Shown here piece by piece: positions 10,901 through 24,724 of a DNA stretch of 64,000 nucleotides; position 1 is the stretch's first letter, and each line of letters starts with the position of its first letter. The position numbers were made by a program, and so were the translations under genes. The stretch covers positions 62,001-126,000 of the forward strand of contig MU266387.1 in assembly GCA_021014945.1 (NCBI GenBank), written 5' to 3'. The notes beneath the pieces are model-generated. The model made no database searches. It saw nothing but the letters and a program-made list of their open reading frames with translations, and was not told the DNA's origin. Source of the stretch: Leucogyrophana mollusca. Lineage: Eukaryota > Basidiomycota > Agaricomycetes > Boletales.

Positions 10901-13890
10901 AGCTGAGTCGGGATCGCACGGTACGACGCGTCTTCTCATCGCCAACAAGTGCCTTGAACAACCCAGCAGGAACTGTGTTACTCGAAGTGGCTTGCTTGAA
11001 GTCCAAGGGAATCGGAGCTCGGCGGGTCTTTGTGGGAACGATTGTAGGGAATGATCCCGTTGTCCCATACATGTTCTCGACGTTCTCTGACTCTTCGACG
11101 ACGTTGCCCTCTCCGTCTCGTGCAAAGTTTTCGAACGTGAAGTTATCGGATTCGGGAGCGAAAGGCATCGCACTAGGGAAACCGGCGAATGTGAGAGACT
11201 GCAGAGGTCCACCGCCGTCAAGGTCGCGACTACGCCCTGGCGTAGTCGGTGCAGAGCGTCGGAGACTCCGAGGGGAGTCATCAAGAGCAGGGAACCTGAA
11301 CGACGCCATGTTTTCTTTGCCACTGTCATTATCCTCGTCGGAAATCGTGGAATGAGATCCGCGACGTTGTCTCTTCTCTCGGCCTTGCTGGGCGCGAACA
11401 GGCGAGGGCTTGACAGGCGGCAACGGCAGAGGACGTGAAGGTTCTGGAGCGGGGAAGGTCAACTGAGGGACGCCAGCTGGCGGGCGGAAAGTGAATCCGC
11501 CGGGTTTGAATTCTTGTGCAGCTGCATTCAGTGGCTTCCCGAAAGACGGGAGGCGAGCGTGCCCGAACACAGGTGCCTGCGGCGGAGGCATCGCATCAAA
11601 TGACCAAGAGCCTGACTGCCTGCTTGAGCCAAAGACGAAGGGCTTTGCGTGGGGGTTAAGCGAGCCTGAAGTCGAAGGTTTCTTCGCGTGTGTAGGTTGC
11701 TCTTCTGGGTACTTGAACTGCTCAGATGCTGCCCGAGAATGAGCCAGTGCTGGATCATGAGCAGATAGCTGACCAGACGCGCCCCGTGAATGTGGGAGTG
11801 GTGGTAAAGGACGGCCACCGCGCCCATTTGTAGACGCTGACGAAGGCCTAACAGGGAATTCACCAAGATAAGGCGTCCGTGGGCCTGTTCGCAGTCCCTC
11901 TTCACTGTGCGATCCCACATCGTACTCGTTGGGTAGTGGCATAACGAATGCAGCACCAGGTGGCGCAGGAAAGTTAGGTAGACGTCTTGGGGTCTCTATC
12001 TCCCGTTTTCTATGCCGGAGCAGGCGGCGGTGCACTCTTTCCTGACGAGCCCTTTCTTCGTCAGAAGGATTTGACCATTCTCCGATGCTCTCCTGCTTGT
12101 AACGTGTTAAAGTTTATGTAACAAATAGAACCAAGGGAGTGGCGCACCTCATCGTCAGATTCGCCGCCAAGACGCTGGTCTTCTGATCCCGTCCACTCTC
12201 CAACCGCTTCCTGATCCAAATCGTCAATGCCTGGATTGCCCACTGGGCTCCGAACAGGTACAACGTCCACGTCGACATTTTCCGGCAAAGCACCATCGAC
12301 GATACCTCCAACAGATCGAAGAGACAAGGCATTAGACAGACGAGAGACGTGTCTCGAATGCAACCGGCTCTGAGCAGCGGTACTCGAGCCATCTACCACG
12401 GTTGATGTCGCTCCTTGACTGCTCGCTCGCGGAAGACCCTCGATCTCATCAACAGGGTTCTCATGCATCTCTAGAGGTCCATCTTCCGCTGGCTCTTCTT
12501 CCTCTGGTATATCCAATCCAAAACCAAGGTTGAAATCTGGACGGCTGTTTCCGCGACTGATAATAGGGGGTGCGAGGGATGATACAGCCAAAGGTACGCG
12601 ACCTTGAGGCGCATGAATACCTTCGACTTGCGTGTGCATGAAGTCCGGTAGCCCATTCATCTCTATTTGATCCGAACCTAGTACAGCACTCGGGCCGAAC
12701 GGGTTGAAAGATGCGGTAGGGTTATAGAAGGGTGGATGCGATGGAGGCTGTGCTAGAGATAGGCTATGACCATGTCTATTCTGCAACCGAGGAGGTAGTT
12801 GTGCGTTGGGTGATGAGGAAAGATTGAAAGCTGGTTGAGGAGAGGCCGCGAGCGAAGTTGATGCCGACGCATTTTGTGACTCCTGTAACTTGTTCAGCTT
12901 GAAGTACAATAGCGACGGATCAGCCGGAGATGAAATCTAGGCAATAGGCGCGAAAATAGGCGCTAATATCAGATTAGAGGTTGCGAAAGCTACAGAAGAA
13001 GCTTACCGAAGCAGCGCGAGCATGTGGAGCATGTATTGGGATGGAGTTCCCTGAACCACGCTCTACACCAAGTTTCTCTAGCTTTTCTTCAATGACACGT
13101 TGCTTGAGGGCATCCCATGCAATCTATAAAGAAGAAACATGAGCAAGGGGAACACTGTGCTTGGTTTGCTGAGCCGGCTCGCCTTCCCAGGTAGAAACAC
13201 ATCCACAGTATCAGGAATATTCTGCCGCCACGAATCCGGGGGGAAGGACTCGGCAGTGTCCACCTCAGGTGGGAGTACGGCGACTTCGTCCAGGCTAGTA
13301 ACTGGCATAGGAACTCGAGCCCAAGAAGGACGAGTGGGTGGTTGGTCTGCATCTCCCAGTACGGTCTCCTGGGGGAAGTTAATGATGATCTTCTTCCCTT
13401 TGTGCATTGTGGCCGGAGGAGGTACAACAGGCTGAGGCGGCAATGGACTGTGCTTTCGCCCGGGGCCGCCCAATGGAGCTTTCGGTGGACCCCCGATACT
13501 GATGCTGGGATTTCGTCTGTTCCTTGGAATGAATGGTGGTGGGAAAGGCGGACCAAGCATCATAGAAGGGAACCCTTGTCCCAAAGGCGTGATAGGCACT
13601 GCAGTTTGAGGTGGCATACCCGGGTAATGAGCTATACTGGGGCGACCGTGATGTGTCGCGTAGGACGGACGACCGGGCGCAGGTGGTGGCTGAGGTTGGA
13701 AATAAGGTTGCATAGGCGTCTGAAGAGGCCCAAGACCGCTCATATGGTACGGAACAGGATGAAAACTTTGCTGAAGAGAAGTAGGAAGACCAGGGGAGAA
13801 CATAGGTTGTCTGCCATCAAAGGGCTGTTGCATAGTCAGGTTCGGGGGGATGCTGAGACGGGGAAGAGGATGTCGAGGGTGGGCCTCCAT
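7906..13890 (-). CDS. Large low-complexity and coiled-coil protein, function unknown
   Basis: ATG at 13890 (MEAHPRHPLPRL), stop at 7906, about six exons and roughly 1,900 residues by my estimate. The first about 200 residues are rich in Pro, Gly, Met and Gln. Then come GKKIIINFPQETVLGD and IAWDALKQRVIEEKLEKLG, a Ser-rich acidic segment ending near SIGEWSNPSDEERARQ, and a long disordered stretch. The C-terminal half (from about 10700 downwards) is heptad-like coiled coil, densest between about 9300 and 8300 with many Ala, Glu, Gln, Lys and Arg residues and few prolines. The tail is Pro/Ser-rich and ends DEEGWWS. No catalytic domain is visible. The layout suggests a cytoskeletal, tethering or scaffold protein, but this is only inference. 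The donor of intron 1 seems to be GC (see the separate entry). I do not recognise a named family outside basidiomycetes. Confidence 0.75.
13124..13182 (-). other. Probable GC-AG intron in the coiled-coil gene
   Basis: On the minus strand, exon 1 ends VFLPGK at ...AAG and the intron begins GCGAGC. It ends TTTATAG before ATTGCATGGGATGCC (IAWDALKQ). The length is 59 nt and the phase is 0. The only nearby GT alternative (GTGTTT) is a poor donor and would remove VFLPGK. Confidence 0.5.
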
Positions 13891-14356
13891 TGTGCGCGAA
13901 TTATTGTATCTGGATGGCGAGAAAATTTGGCGCGCTGGGTTTTATGTCACAGATATCCAGAAACAAAAAACCAGGGTATTGCTCTGTAGCTGACGGCGTC
14001 TAGGAAATGTTTGCGGGTATGCCAATCGACCTTTCCGAGGGTATCCAAGGCTCCGAGTTATGCAGAGTGACAGGTCCTCGAGCAAGACCTTTCCCTGCAG
14101 ATATCTCAGAACTGCAAAGGGAACCAGTCCTTGTACGACAAGACAAGAACAAATCAAAAGACTGCAATTCCAAGTCCACTCACACTAAAATCGCTTCCGT
14201 GTGGAAGCCACGTGGCGGAGCTTCTATGAGAATGATGAACATGAAACACCGCACACCCCAACCGAGAATCCGTCAATGTCTGATTCACAGTTAGCGTATC
14301 GCAGGTCAGGCCAGTAAGGGGCAAAGGTAGCATAAAGGAGAGAGAAAAATAGTCGT
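13891..14356. other. Intergenic region upstream of coiled-coil gene, downstream of TOP2
   Basis: This is 466 bp between the start of the coiled-coil gene and the stop of TOP2, both on the minus strand. It should contain the coiled-coil gene promoter and the TOP2 3' UTR cannot lie here except at the low end. An E2F-like TTTGGCGC lies at 13926-13933, close to the start codon. No gene is recognised. Confidence 0.4.
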
Positions 14357-17300
14357 CTAATCGTCTTCAAACATGGAATCTTCAATATCATCGCCATCCG
14401 AACCCGACTCCACCTCAATATACTTCTTCGTATTGCCCCTTGCAGCCCTCTTGGGTGGAGCGGGACGGATGACGGGGGAATCAGACCCATTCGCCTCGCT
14501 GAAATGGCCCTCTTCTTCGTCGCTCTCAACTTTCTTCTTTGCCGCGGCCTTCTTAGCGGGTGCAGCTTTGGTGCCAGACGGCTTACGAGTTGCAACCGCT
14601 TTCTTGACAGGTTCTGAAGGACCAGCCGGCACCTTGTCAAAGAAGTCCGTGACCTTCTTCTTTTTCGTGGCAGGCTTCGTGTACAAATCATCGTCGTCGC
14701 TGTCATCATCAGCATCGGGACTAAGATCGCTTAGCGTTGAAAAGCGTCACAAGTTAAACAAGTCAGGCCTACGTCTTCCGCTTCGGTGCTTCCTCTTGAG
14801 CCTTCCCTTTCCCTTTTGCAGGGGCATCGATCATAACGACGTCGGAGTCAGAGGCCTCCTTGATAGGTTGTCGCTTCTTCAGAGGGGGAGGGGCTTCCGA
14901 CATCTCTATCTCAGAGTCGGATTCCACTTTCTTCACAGCCTTCTTGGGAGCTGCCTTCTTTGGCGGGGCGGCGGGTTTCTCGTCGTCGCTCTCTATCTTG
15001 GACGGGCCCGCAGCTGGAGCCTTCGCTCTGGACTTTGGTTCCGCCGGTTTTCGCTTCTGGGCCGCGGCTTTGGTGGGTTTGAAGTCATCCTCCGAATCCG
15101 AGCCGTTGTTTTTCCTCCTTCCAGGGCCGGGGAGCGACTTTCTTGTTTCGAGCGTGGCCTGCTTGCGCTTGACGCGCTTCCCCGTGGCATCCAGTATCGT
15201 CTTGTTCTCGAACTCTTGGCAGGATTTCTAGAGATCCTGTCAGATACTTGTTTCCGCATCCAATGGACGAGGCTTACCTCCCACTCTTTGAGGAAGGCGT
15301 CTAAGTCCTCGTTCCACAGCTCCACAGGTTTGCGTTCAAGGAGAGCGAGTAGCTCGGCCTCCTTTTCTGCGGCTTGTTGCAAAAGTTTGTCAATCTGGAC
15401 AGGTTACAATGATCAACGTGACGAAGCGGCGTTCAGGGTAGGAACCACATACCTTCTCTTTGGTCAAACTATAGATGGGCATGCCAAGCAAGTAGTCATA
15501 GTCAGTTGCAGAGCCAGCCGGACCGGCCTCTTCGTCGTCTTCGTCTTGCTCCACGATGTCTTCATTCTCGCCCGCAGCTTTCGCCTTTGCGACTTTCGGG
15601 AAGGGGCGGAAGGAAAGCTTGCGCAACTCGGCGATGATATCAACCTTCTTGCGGTTGGAGACGACCAGTTTCTTGTCAATAATCATCTGGACGAAACGAG
15701 CCTGGTTGGACAAACGCTCGAATTGAGTTTGAAGTTCGTTTGCGAGGAAATCCTACACCAGCATTAGCCGATTAACAAAGTGCGCAAGTGCCATGAGATG
15801 TTGTGCAGCCTACCTTTCTCTTCTGGTAGTACGCAAGACGTTGGGGATAGAACTCTTCGATGATCTCTTCCGGAGAGTTGTACTTTTGGATCTTGCCATC
15901 AAAATTGAAGCACATCATATTGCTCGTATTAATCTTGCCAGTCAGCTTGAAGAACTCTACCAGACCCTGCTCTTCGGCCTTCTCCAGGTCCTTCGCGGAC
16001 ATGCTAATCACGAAATGTATGTTGACGTTGTCATGATGTTCCTTGTAATCCTGAAGACAGATTCAAAAAACAGCGCAAGCAATTCAGGACAACACCCAAA
16101 CCTTGATGACACCGTCGCCCTTCTCACCGATCATGGCCTCCAGCTCCGCCTTGTAGTTCTGCGTCCACTTGTGGATGGGCAACTCAGTGATCTCAACTGT
16201 CGTGTCGTTGATTTTGCGGGCAACACCAGTGACATCGTACTTGTGGTCGCCGACTTTCTTGATGGTGCCCTTGAAACCTCGCCACCAGGGTAGCATCGGA
16301 ACAAGGTCCTCCCCGGCCATCATCCGACGAATGTTCGCTACGACATCCTCAGGATTGTAGCAGGGAATCGTGGTGCTCCATCCTGGCTAAAGGGTTAACA
16401 CCCAGTGCATATACGCACGGCGACCAGAGCTCACCAGTACCAATACCCTCAGCGCCGTTGATAAGAACAAGAGGAAGGATGGGCATGTAATACTCGGGCT
16501 CAATCAAGTCGTTGTCTTCTTTCAGGTAGTTCAACAGCGGGCCGTCACTTGGGTGGAAAATAGTCCTGCTCAGGCCAGAGAGCTCAGTGAAGATGTACCT
16601 CGCGGACGCATGATCCTTGCCGCCCTGATCACGCGTACCGTACTGACCATTGGGCAGGAGGAGGTTCAGATTGTTGCTGCCGACGTAGTCCTGCGCAAGA
16701 TTCACGATGGTCATCGTCAAACTTGCTTCACCGTGATGGTACGCTGCGACTTCGGAAATGTAACCAACGAGTTGGGCAACCTGTGAGCGCGTCAGCGAGT
16801 GCTTCTTGCTATACATGGGGAGTCACGAACCTTGATCTCTTTCTTCAGCTTGCGCTTGAAGCAGCCCCAAATGACTTTCCTTTGACCGGGCTTGAGGCCG
16901 TCAGCGACAGAGGGAATTGACCGTACGTTATCCGCCATGGAGAATAGGATGAGCTCCTTGTTGATGAAATCGGAATATGGAATCTCATCCATGTTGTGGT
17001 CGAGATACGTTCCGGGCTTCATATCATGCACACATTAGGTTCTGTCTCATTGACGCTTAAGAGTGACTTACTCTGAACTGGCGCAGCCATTCTTTACGCT
17101 CATCTGCCTTCTTCTTGCTGAACGCCAATTCGATAAGCTCCTTGTCACCATCTTGCGTGGACGCGAAAGGAATCATATGTTTTGCCATGTTGCTGAAGTA
17201 ATAACGCGCGTCTGAATCGTTACTTGTTCCCAAACCCTGGTCATATTGGTCAGTACTTGCTTAACGGGGCACAATCTTTCAGTTACCTTGTAGTACTTCG

Positions 17301-19739
17301 AGTCCCATTTGTGTGCGTCGGGCGTGTCTTCAAGCCACTGCTCATACTCCGGAATGGTGAAGAAATCTATCCGCTGCTTGCCTTTGCTCACCTACAAAGG
17401 CGATGCATCTGTAAGATCAAGGGATATTAGGGCAGGTGCGGCACTTACCCTCACGATCGGGGTGACGAACTCGACCAGGAAGTTTGGGAGTTTGAGAAGT
17501 GAAGGGAAGAAATGATCAAGGAAATTGATTAAAAGCCCTTTGATATGTGACCCATCGTGATCCTTCGTAAAAGGGTTTCAACAAATGATATTCGAAATGA
17601 TACTCGTAACCCACCTGGTCGGTCATGATCATCAGTCGGCCATATCTCAGAGTCGTAACGCCGCTGTACTCTTTGTTGTGCTGCAGACCCATGATCTTCT
17701 TGATATTCTGAATCTCCTCGTTCTTCATGATCTGGTCGTGCTTAGCCTCACGAACGTTCAGCAGCTTTCCACGTAGAGGGAAGACTCCGAAGTTGTCGCG
17801 ACCGACGACGCCGAGACCCGCAACAGCAAGGGCCTTGGCGGAGTCTCCCTCAGTGAGAATGAGTGTGCACTTCTCAGCGTTCTTTGTGCCGGCGTTGTTC
17901 GCATCGGCGAGCTTCGTTAAACCGGTCAACCTGACGCGTTGTTCAGCAATTTGACATTCAAGGGAGTGCATCAGTACCGGTTACGCTTGCTTCCGTCAGT
18001 CTTCTTGATTTGTTGATCCGCCTTGAACTTTGCCCAGTTTAAAACATGGTCAATGATTGAAGTCTTCTGAACTGCAATAAAATGAAATATTGTCGATGAT
18101 TTCGGACAGAACACAAACAAAGCTCACCTTTCTTCATGAACTCCTCTGAGAGGGCAGGCTTCGTACCAAATTTCGACGCGGGCAAAGTCAGAGTTTCCTT
18201 CGTCTGGCTGTCGAAAGTAGGATTCTCGATGAGGGCGTTGACAAAGATCCACATGTGATTCTTTATCTGTGCAGGCTTCACCGTAGCCCCTTTATTCTTC
18301 TTTCCGATGGCTGCAATAAGGTTCTTCGCAATCTGGTCAGAAAGGAGCGCGACATGTGTGCCACCTTTTATAGTCGCGATCGAGTTCGCGAAGGAGACTT
18401 GCTGGAATGACCCCTCCGAGACAGCGAAGGCCACTTCCCACCGTGCGCCCACTTGCTCATAGATCATTGAGGGCTTGACCTGGGCTGCACCACCCGAGTT
18501 TTCTGCTGCCTCCGCCGCCGCCGATTGAAGGTACATTTCGACATACTGCTTGAAGTTTTTGATCTTCAAGCGTTCGTCGTTGAGAAAGACCTTGACGTCC
18601 TTAACAGTCCCGGCGATATCGTAAACCCGTCTTTTGAGTAGAGAGACGGTGTCATCGTCGATGTTCTCCATACCAAAACGCTTGAGGTCAGGCTTGAAGG
18701 TGACGCGCGTATACTCTTCGTTCCTCGAGTTCTTAGTAATCTTCGCTTTCCCAACTTTGCTCATGTTGTCCGTCCATGTCTGCTTGTACTTCTGCCCGGA
18801 ATTCTTGTCGGCGGTGTCGATAGTGAATTCATGAGAGTATATGTTCGCAAGCTTCGCGCCGTAACCGTTACGACCACCGGTTAGCTTCTTCTCGTCGTCG
18901 TCATAGTTGGAAGACGAGAGAAGGTGACCGAAGATAAGTTCGGGGATGTACATCTTCTCCCTCGAGTGCATTTCGATGGGAATTCCGCGACCATTGTTGT
19001 AAACGGATATAGTGCTCTCTTCGACGTCAATGGTGACTTTGATCGTGTCCATAGTGGGGTCATTGATCTACACGCGCTTAAGTTCTTTGTTCTATATCCA
19101 CACATGTTTAGTCGCACCTTGTTATCCGCTGCATTGACAAGAATTTCGTCTACAATCTTGAAAAAGCCGGGTACGTACTTGAGCTCCCTATGGGTCATGC
19201 GCTTAGTGTCCGAGTCATATGTCCACATAGCCTGCGTTATTGTTTCAACGCTTCCAATGTAAGAATCGGGTCGCTTGAGAATGTGCTCTAGTTGAGATAG
19301 CTACAGTCTCGTCTAATGAGTACATGTTCACAAATTAGTGCAACAGGCGCACCTTGGTGTAAGTCTCCGAGGCTGTCTTCTTTTTTCCATTGGCCACCGG
19401 AGCAGGTTTCGATGGACCAGGCGCGTCGCTGTCGGAATTTCCTCCGTCTGCATCAACGTCCATGATGATGCTCTCATCGGCATTGTCGTCCTTCTCTGCG
19501 AGGACCTTCTTCTTCGGGACTGCCTTGGGCTTTGCTGCTGGTTTGGTAGCCTTTGAGACCGGCTTCGTCGCCTTCTTGGCTGGTGCTTTGATCTATGGCC
19601 ACAATTGTTATCAATGCTGCTGGAGGAGCCACTACACTGAGCGACCTACACCTGCTTTCTTTGTTGGCGGCGCGTAATCTTCTGACTCCGTGCCAGAAAC
19701 GTTGTCGAGGTCGAAATTCTCGGCTTCCGACGAACTCAT
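14357..19739 (-). CDS. TOP2: DNA topoisomerase II
   Basis: ATG at 19739 (MSSSEAENFDLDNVSG), stop TAG at 14357, more than ten introns, about 1,500 residues. An acidic/lysine-rich head is followed by the GHKL ATPase with VYNNGRGIPIEMHSREKM, ELIFGHLLSSSNYDDDEKK and the ATP lid GGRNGYGAKLANIYS (about 18830-18880). The transducer lysine region is QTKETLTLP. The TOPRIM domain has LILTEGDSAKALAVAGLG (about 17815-17870) and FPLRGKLLNVREA. The breakage-reunion domain has AYHHGEASL, SNNLNLLLPNGQYGTRDQGG and the catalytic tyrosine in ASARYIFTEL (about 16590). The C-terminal tail (about 15230-14357) is a Lys/Ala/Pro-rich region with repeated Ser-Asp-Glu patches, typical of the CK2-regulated tail, ending DSMFEDD. 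It performs ATP-driven double-strand passage for decatenation and chromosome segregation in the nucleus. All key residues look intact. Confidence 0.97.
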
Positions 19740-20035
19740 CGTCCCGAAGTTCCTTACACTGATTCCTGTGTTGGTGGTTCTGTTGAAAGTGGTGTGGAAA
19801 CGCGACGACGCGCGCGACGGAAACACAGTACGGTTGACAGCCACGTGATTCACAAGACGCGATCTCCAACACAATAAAAGGGCAAGCATAAACAAGAGGC
19901 AAAGGACGGGAGTCCCTTTTACACACAATGCGTATAAGGTGTGTCAGAGGATGACGCGACGCGATCGGATGCGAGTAAATGCGAGGAATACGCGAAATCC
20001 ACGCCAGTACATAAGTATCAAGCGACAGATGTAAT

Positions 20036-23000
20036 CTACGGGCGGGTCTTAATGTTACTGACGATGAGGTTCTATTCAAATGCGAGTTTAACAGTCGTTA
20101 CTCGTGTCAGCGTAAACGAGGGCATACCTTATAGCTCTGCACGTCTCCCTTGAACTTACTCACAGATCCGTCAGCGCAAACCCACAGCTGTCCACACATC
20201 AGTTCGGAACTCAACGCCGCAGTGAAACTGCTTACCTCTTTGGCGACAGTGGTGATAAACCGCTCGTCGTGAGAGATTATAATGACGCCTCCATTCCAGG
20301 ACTTGAGAGCAGCCATCAAGGCATCCAAACCCTATGGCCACTTGAGGTCACTGGTACATGTTAGGTCTCGAGTGTGCTGACCTCAATATCCAGGTGATTG
20401 GTAGGCTATGTTGAGAGCTCGTCAGAGATAAAGCTTTGCGTCGATAAGCGATACCAATTCACCTCGTCTAACAAAAGGATGTGTGGATTTTGTAAGGATA
20501 GAGCTGCGAAAGCAACACGAGACTTTTGCCCTCCACTGAGGGTGCCGATGAGTTGCAGACTGGGTAAGGGAATGAGTTACAGTCAGTGATACCGCTGCAA
20601 TCAACACACCCTGTCATTCCGCTGATCTGAAAGTTTCCGAGATGACCTCTATACTCTTGCTCAGTCTTGCCTGGAAATTTGGATGCCAGGAACTGAACAG
20701 GAGTCATGGAGGGCGTCAAGGTATCAACATGATGCTGAGAGAAATATCCCCTACGTGCAACCAAAACCGTTAGCCATGCAAATTAATGACACGTCCCGCA
20801 CATACTTACACGCGTAGCCTTCCATTTCGATTAAGGTCCCCACCCATTGGTCTCAGCTCGGACGTCAACAACTTGATGCTGTTGAGTCAGGCGTGAGCAT
20901 CTGCACCGGAAAGGTCAGGAGGAGAGAGCTCACAGTGTTGATTTCCCAGCACCATTCGCTCCAACCACGGCTATCCGCGAGTCTAACCCGACGTCAATAT
21001 TGATGCCCTTGAGAATGAGTTTGTCTGGGGTGTACCCGAAGGTAACTTCGGATAGCTGTAGTAGAGGAGGAGATATCTTTTCGGTCTCTGGGAACCTGGT
21101 GCACGGGAGTTAGCGATGATTGTTTATGACGAAGCTTCATGTCTTACTTGAATGTTTCCGTTTCTTCTGCTTCAGGTGGTTCCAAGTCGGGTAGCTACGG
21201 ATTCAGTCAGCATGCCTTACATCGTGACTCTACCTCGCTGACCTTTTCCAATATTTTGATTCGCATCTGAGCCTGTGCAGCTATAGTGCTGATGTGAGCT
21301 CAGTGCAGCATACGATATCTAAGTGACATACCTCGATTTGCGTTGTATTTCCACCTGTCGATGAAGGCCTGGAGGTGCTTGCGATAATCCATTTGTGTAT
21401 CGTACTCCTTGCGCATGTTCTTGTCTCGCTCCGATTTCGTGGAATAGAATTGTGTGAAGTTTCTGCGAAGGTGAGACGTGATGGGTATGATACTGTTGGG
21501 ACATATATGTATTTACCCTTTGTAATAGTCCAATCTCCCTGAGTGTTGATGTACAATGTCAGTAGCGACAGCATCTCTGCATTAGAAACTTTAGCATGAG
21601 ATAGCCGACCTTGAAACTTGAACATTCACAAAAATGCACGATCGTGAGACCTGTGAAGCGTTGGTTGGAGGTCATCTCTTAGATTTTGATGAGAATAAAC
21701 ATACACTACAAGGAGGGTTCCGGGCCAAGTCTGCAAATAATCTTCCAGCCAAGCCAGCGCATTGAGATCGATGTGATTGGAAGGCTCATCGAGCAATAGC
21801 AAGGCGGGCTGAAGGACCCTCAGTTCCAGGCAGAAGGGGACTCGCTTAGGAACTGACCTTCACGAATAGGGCTCGCGCCAGCGCAAGTCGCATACTGTGG
21901 GGTATTGACTATTCAGCGATGAGCTTGACAGTCGAATCACTTTTCTCTCACCGCCAACCACCACTAAACGAACTTGTTGGTCTCTGTTGGTCAGATTCAC
22001 TAAAACCCAAACCTTCGTAGGATCGTGAGTGGAAAAAGTTGGAATAAATGTCTTTTATGAAAAGGCGGCTTACCAGCAAGGAGAGTTGCCGCCCGCGAAG
22101 GCCCACTCTCCGCCTCCATGTCACTCAGCCGTGCATGGACTTCAGCCAACCTCGACGCAGCCTCTTCTCTCGCGTCCTCGAACCGTTTGTCATCTCCTTC
22201 TTTCTCCAATTCAGCGAGTTTTCCGTTTAGTATAGCTTCCTCTTTCAAGAGGTGGTCTCTCCAAACATCAGCTTTCAGCACTGAGTCAAGTGCCGATGTG
22301 TCGTCACCCACAATCTGGTGGAAAGGGGGTATGGCATCGCCACCGCAACATACTCGAAGTGCCACTCACCTCTTGTTCGACGAACAGAATTGTGATATGC
22401 GCGGGTATGGGAACCTCCCTCATCGCGATGTGACGCAGAAGAGTGGACTTACCCACGCCTGAATATGCTTCTCAGTCCATGTAGTAGACTGCCCGACGAA
22501 AGTACTGACCGTTTCGGCCAATAAGTCCATAGCGTCGACCGTATGCCAGCGTGAGACTAGCTCCTGATCTAAAAAGTGCAGTAAACTATCGTCAGTTGAA
22601 ACGCCAGACCAGATTGTTTGAAACGCACAGTATACGGTTTGACCCAAAGTTTACGTCGATGGAAGGAAGGTGAATATCTTTGCTCTTGTTCTTCGCTGCG
22701 TTCGCCGCTTCGATGGGGTTGATCTGAACTTAATTCGAGATCACCGTGGGCCTCAGAGGAAAAATGAAACAAACCTTCATGAACATCTCTTCGTAGTTTT
22801 GCTAAGGACGAAGATTAGACACATACGCATAAACGAGGGACCTGTAAGGCTTGCCTGTTTGCGATGTTGATCTAACAGCTTCGATCCCTCGTACAGATCT
22901 CGTCGTGACCGTTTTTCGATTTTAGCCTGGCCAGAAGAATGTATCGATTGCAGATTGGGGTAACCACGGAATACTGACCTTCAGCTTCGCCTCCTGTTTT

Positions 23001-23443
23001 TCGAGTTTCTTGACATCGACTCGAGAAGCTCTGGTGAATGTAATATCATCAGAGATTTCGTCCTGCCCTAGTATCCCTTACACTCACTTTCCCTTGTTAA
23101 TACTCTCCAAATCAACACCCTCCCCAAGTGCAATAGTGCTTGACATTGCACCGGCCTTGCTCATATCCATGACTTTATCCAGCTTGGTGAGTTTTGGGCG
23201 TGTGCTGTTGATCGCCCGCGCGTTCAGCTGTTCCGCGAGGAGATCCCTCAGCCTCGCCATCAGCTTCTGTACAGCGTCTTGATGCCCCATTCCAAGTGAA
23301 TCCAGGATGTCGTGAGCGACTTGAAGAACATCTTCCTCTTCTCCGGCGTCATCTACAAGGTACCCAGACAGGTATTGCACAATGAGTTCCTCTGTTCCGG
23401 GAAAAGTTGACCGGATTTCCTCCGCAATTTCTAATGATGACAT
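20036..23443 (-). CDS. GCN20: ABC-F ATPase, GCN20/ABCF3 type
   Basis: ATG at 23443 ([16 protein letters not shown]), stop TAG at 20036 after a last exon [12 protein letters not shown] soluble twin-ABC protein with no membrane segments. The N-terminal region matches the GCN1-binding part of Gcn20. NBD1 has its P-loop ([16 protein letters not shown]) interrupted by an intron near 22455-22505, [25 protein letters not shown], and the signature region [17 protein letters not shown]. The linker between the domains contains [21 protein letters not shown]2 has [50 protein letters not shown] and the switch histidine in IISHDERF. Known role: with Gcn1 it works on ribosomes to activate the eIF2-alpha kinase Gcn2 in amino-acid starvation. 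The VEQEVVGDD-type wording and N-terminal extension separate it from Arb1 and New1/eEF3. Confidence 0.94.
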
Positions 23444-23801
23444 TTTCTATGGCGGTCCTGGCGACTCACGAAACAGCAAAGTGCAAATGAAAAGTGCGAT
23501 GATGAAGCAGTCAGAGTCAAGTCAGAGTTACAGACACGATCTTGATTCTTGACACGATCACGACCTTTTACGGCACCGAAGGCTAATGCGATAATGCTTG
23601 AATTTACGACTTGGAACTATAGCAGACTCGAAACTCTCCGTAAGACTCTTACCGGGGGTTTAGTTGGCGACGACACGATGTATCGATACGTAGCATTGTG
23701 TAGCAAAACGATATTACAGTGAATACGGAAGGTAGAGTGAGGATAATTTGCAGAGATGGACGAGGACAGGTTCCGTACTCGCATAGAAGGGGATGAGTCG
23801 T
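23444..23801. other. Intergenic region between GCN20 start and SEC4 stop
   Basis: This is 358 bp on the upstream side of GCN20. It is expected to hold the GCN20 promoter and the SEC4 3' UTR. Tandem short CAGAGTCAAGTCAGAGT-like sequence occurs near 23510-23530. No gene is seen. Confidence 0.4.

Positions 23802-24724
<923 letters not shown>

Noticed and set aside
10526..11355. Long open frames on both strands within the coiled-coil gene (267 and 248 codons)
   Set aside because: They overlap the main exon in other frames and have no recognisable features; the main frame continues unbroken for over 1,000 codons.
14373..15767. 464-codon open frame on the plus strand opposite the TOP2 C-terminal tail
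   Set aside because: It mirrors the Lys/Glu/Ala-rich codons of the TOP2 tail and reads as Ser/Phe/Leu runs with no domain; TOP2 exons on the other strand explain the region.
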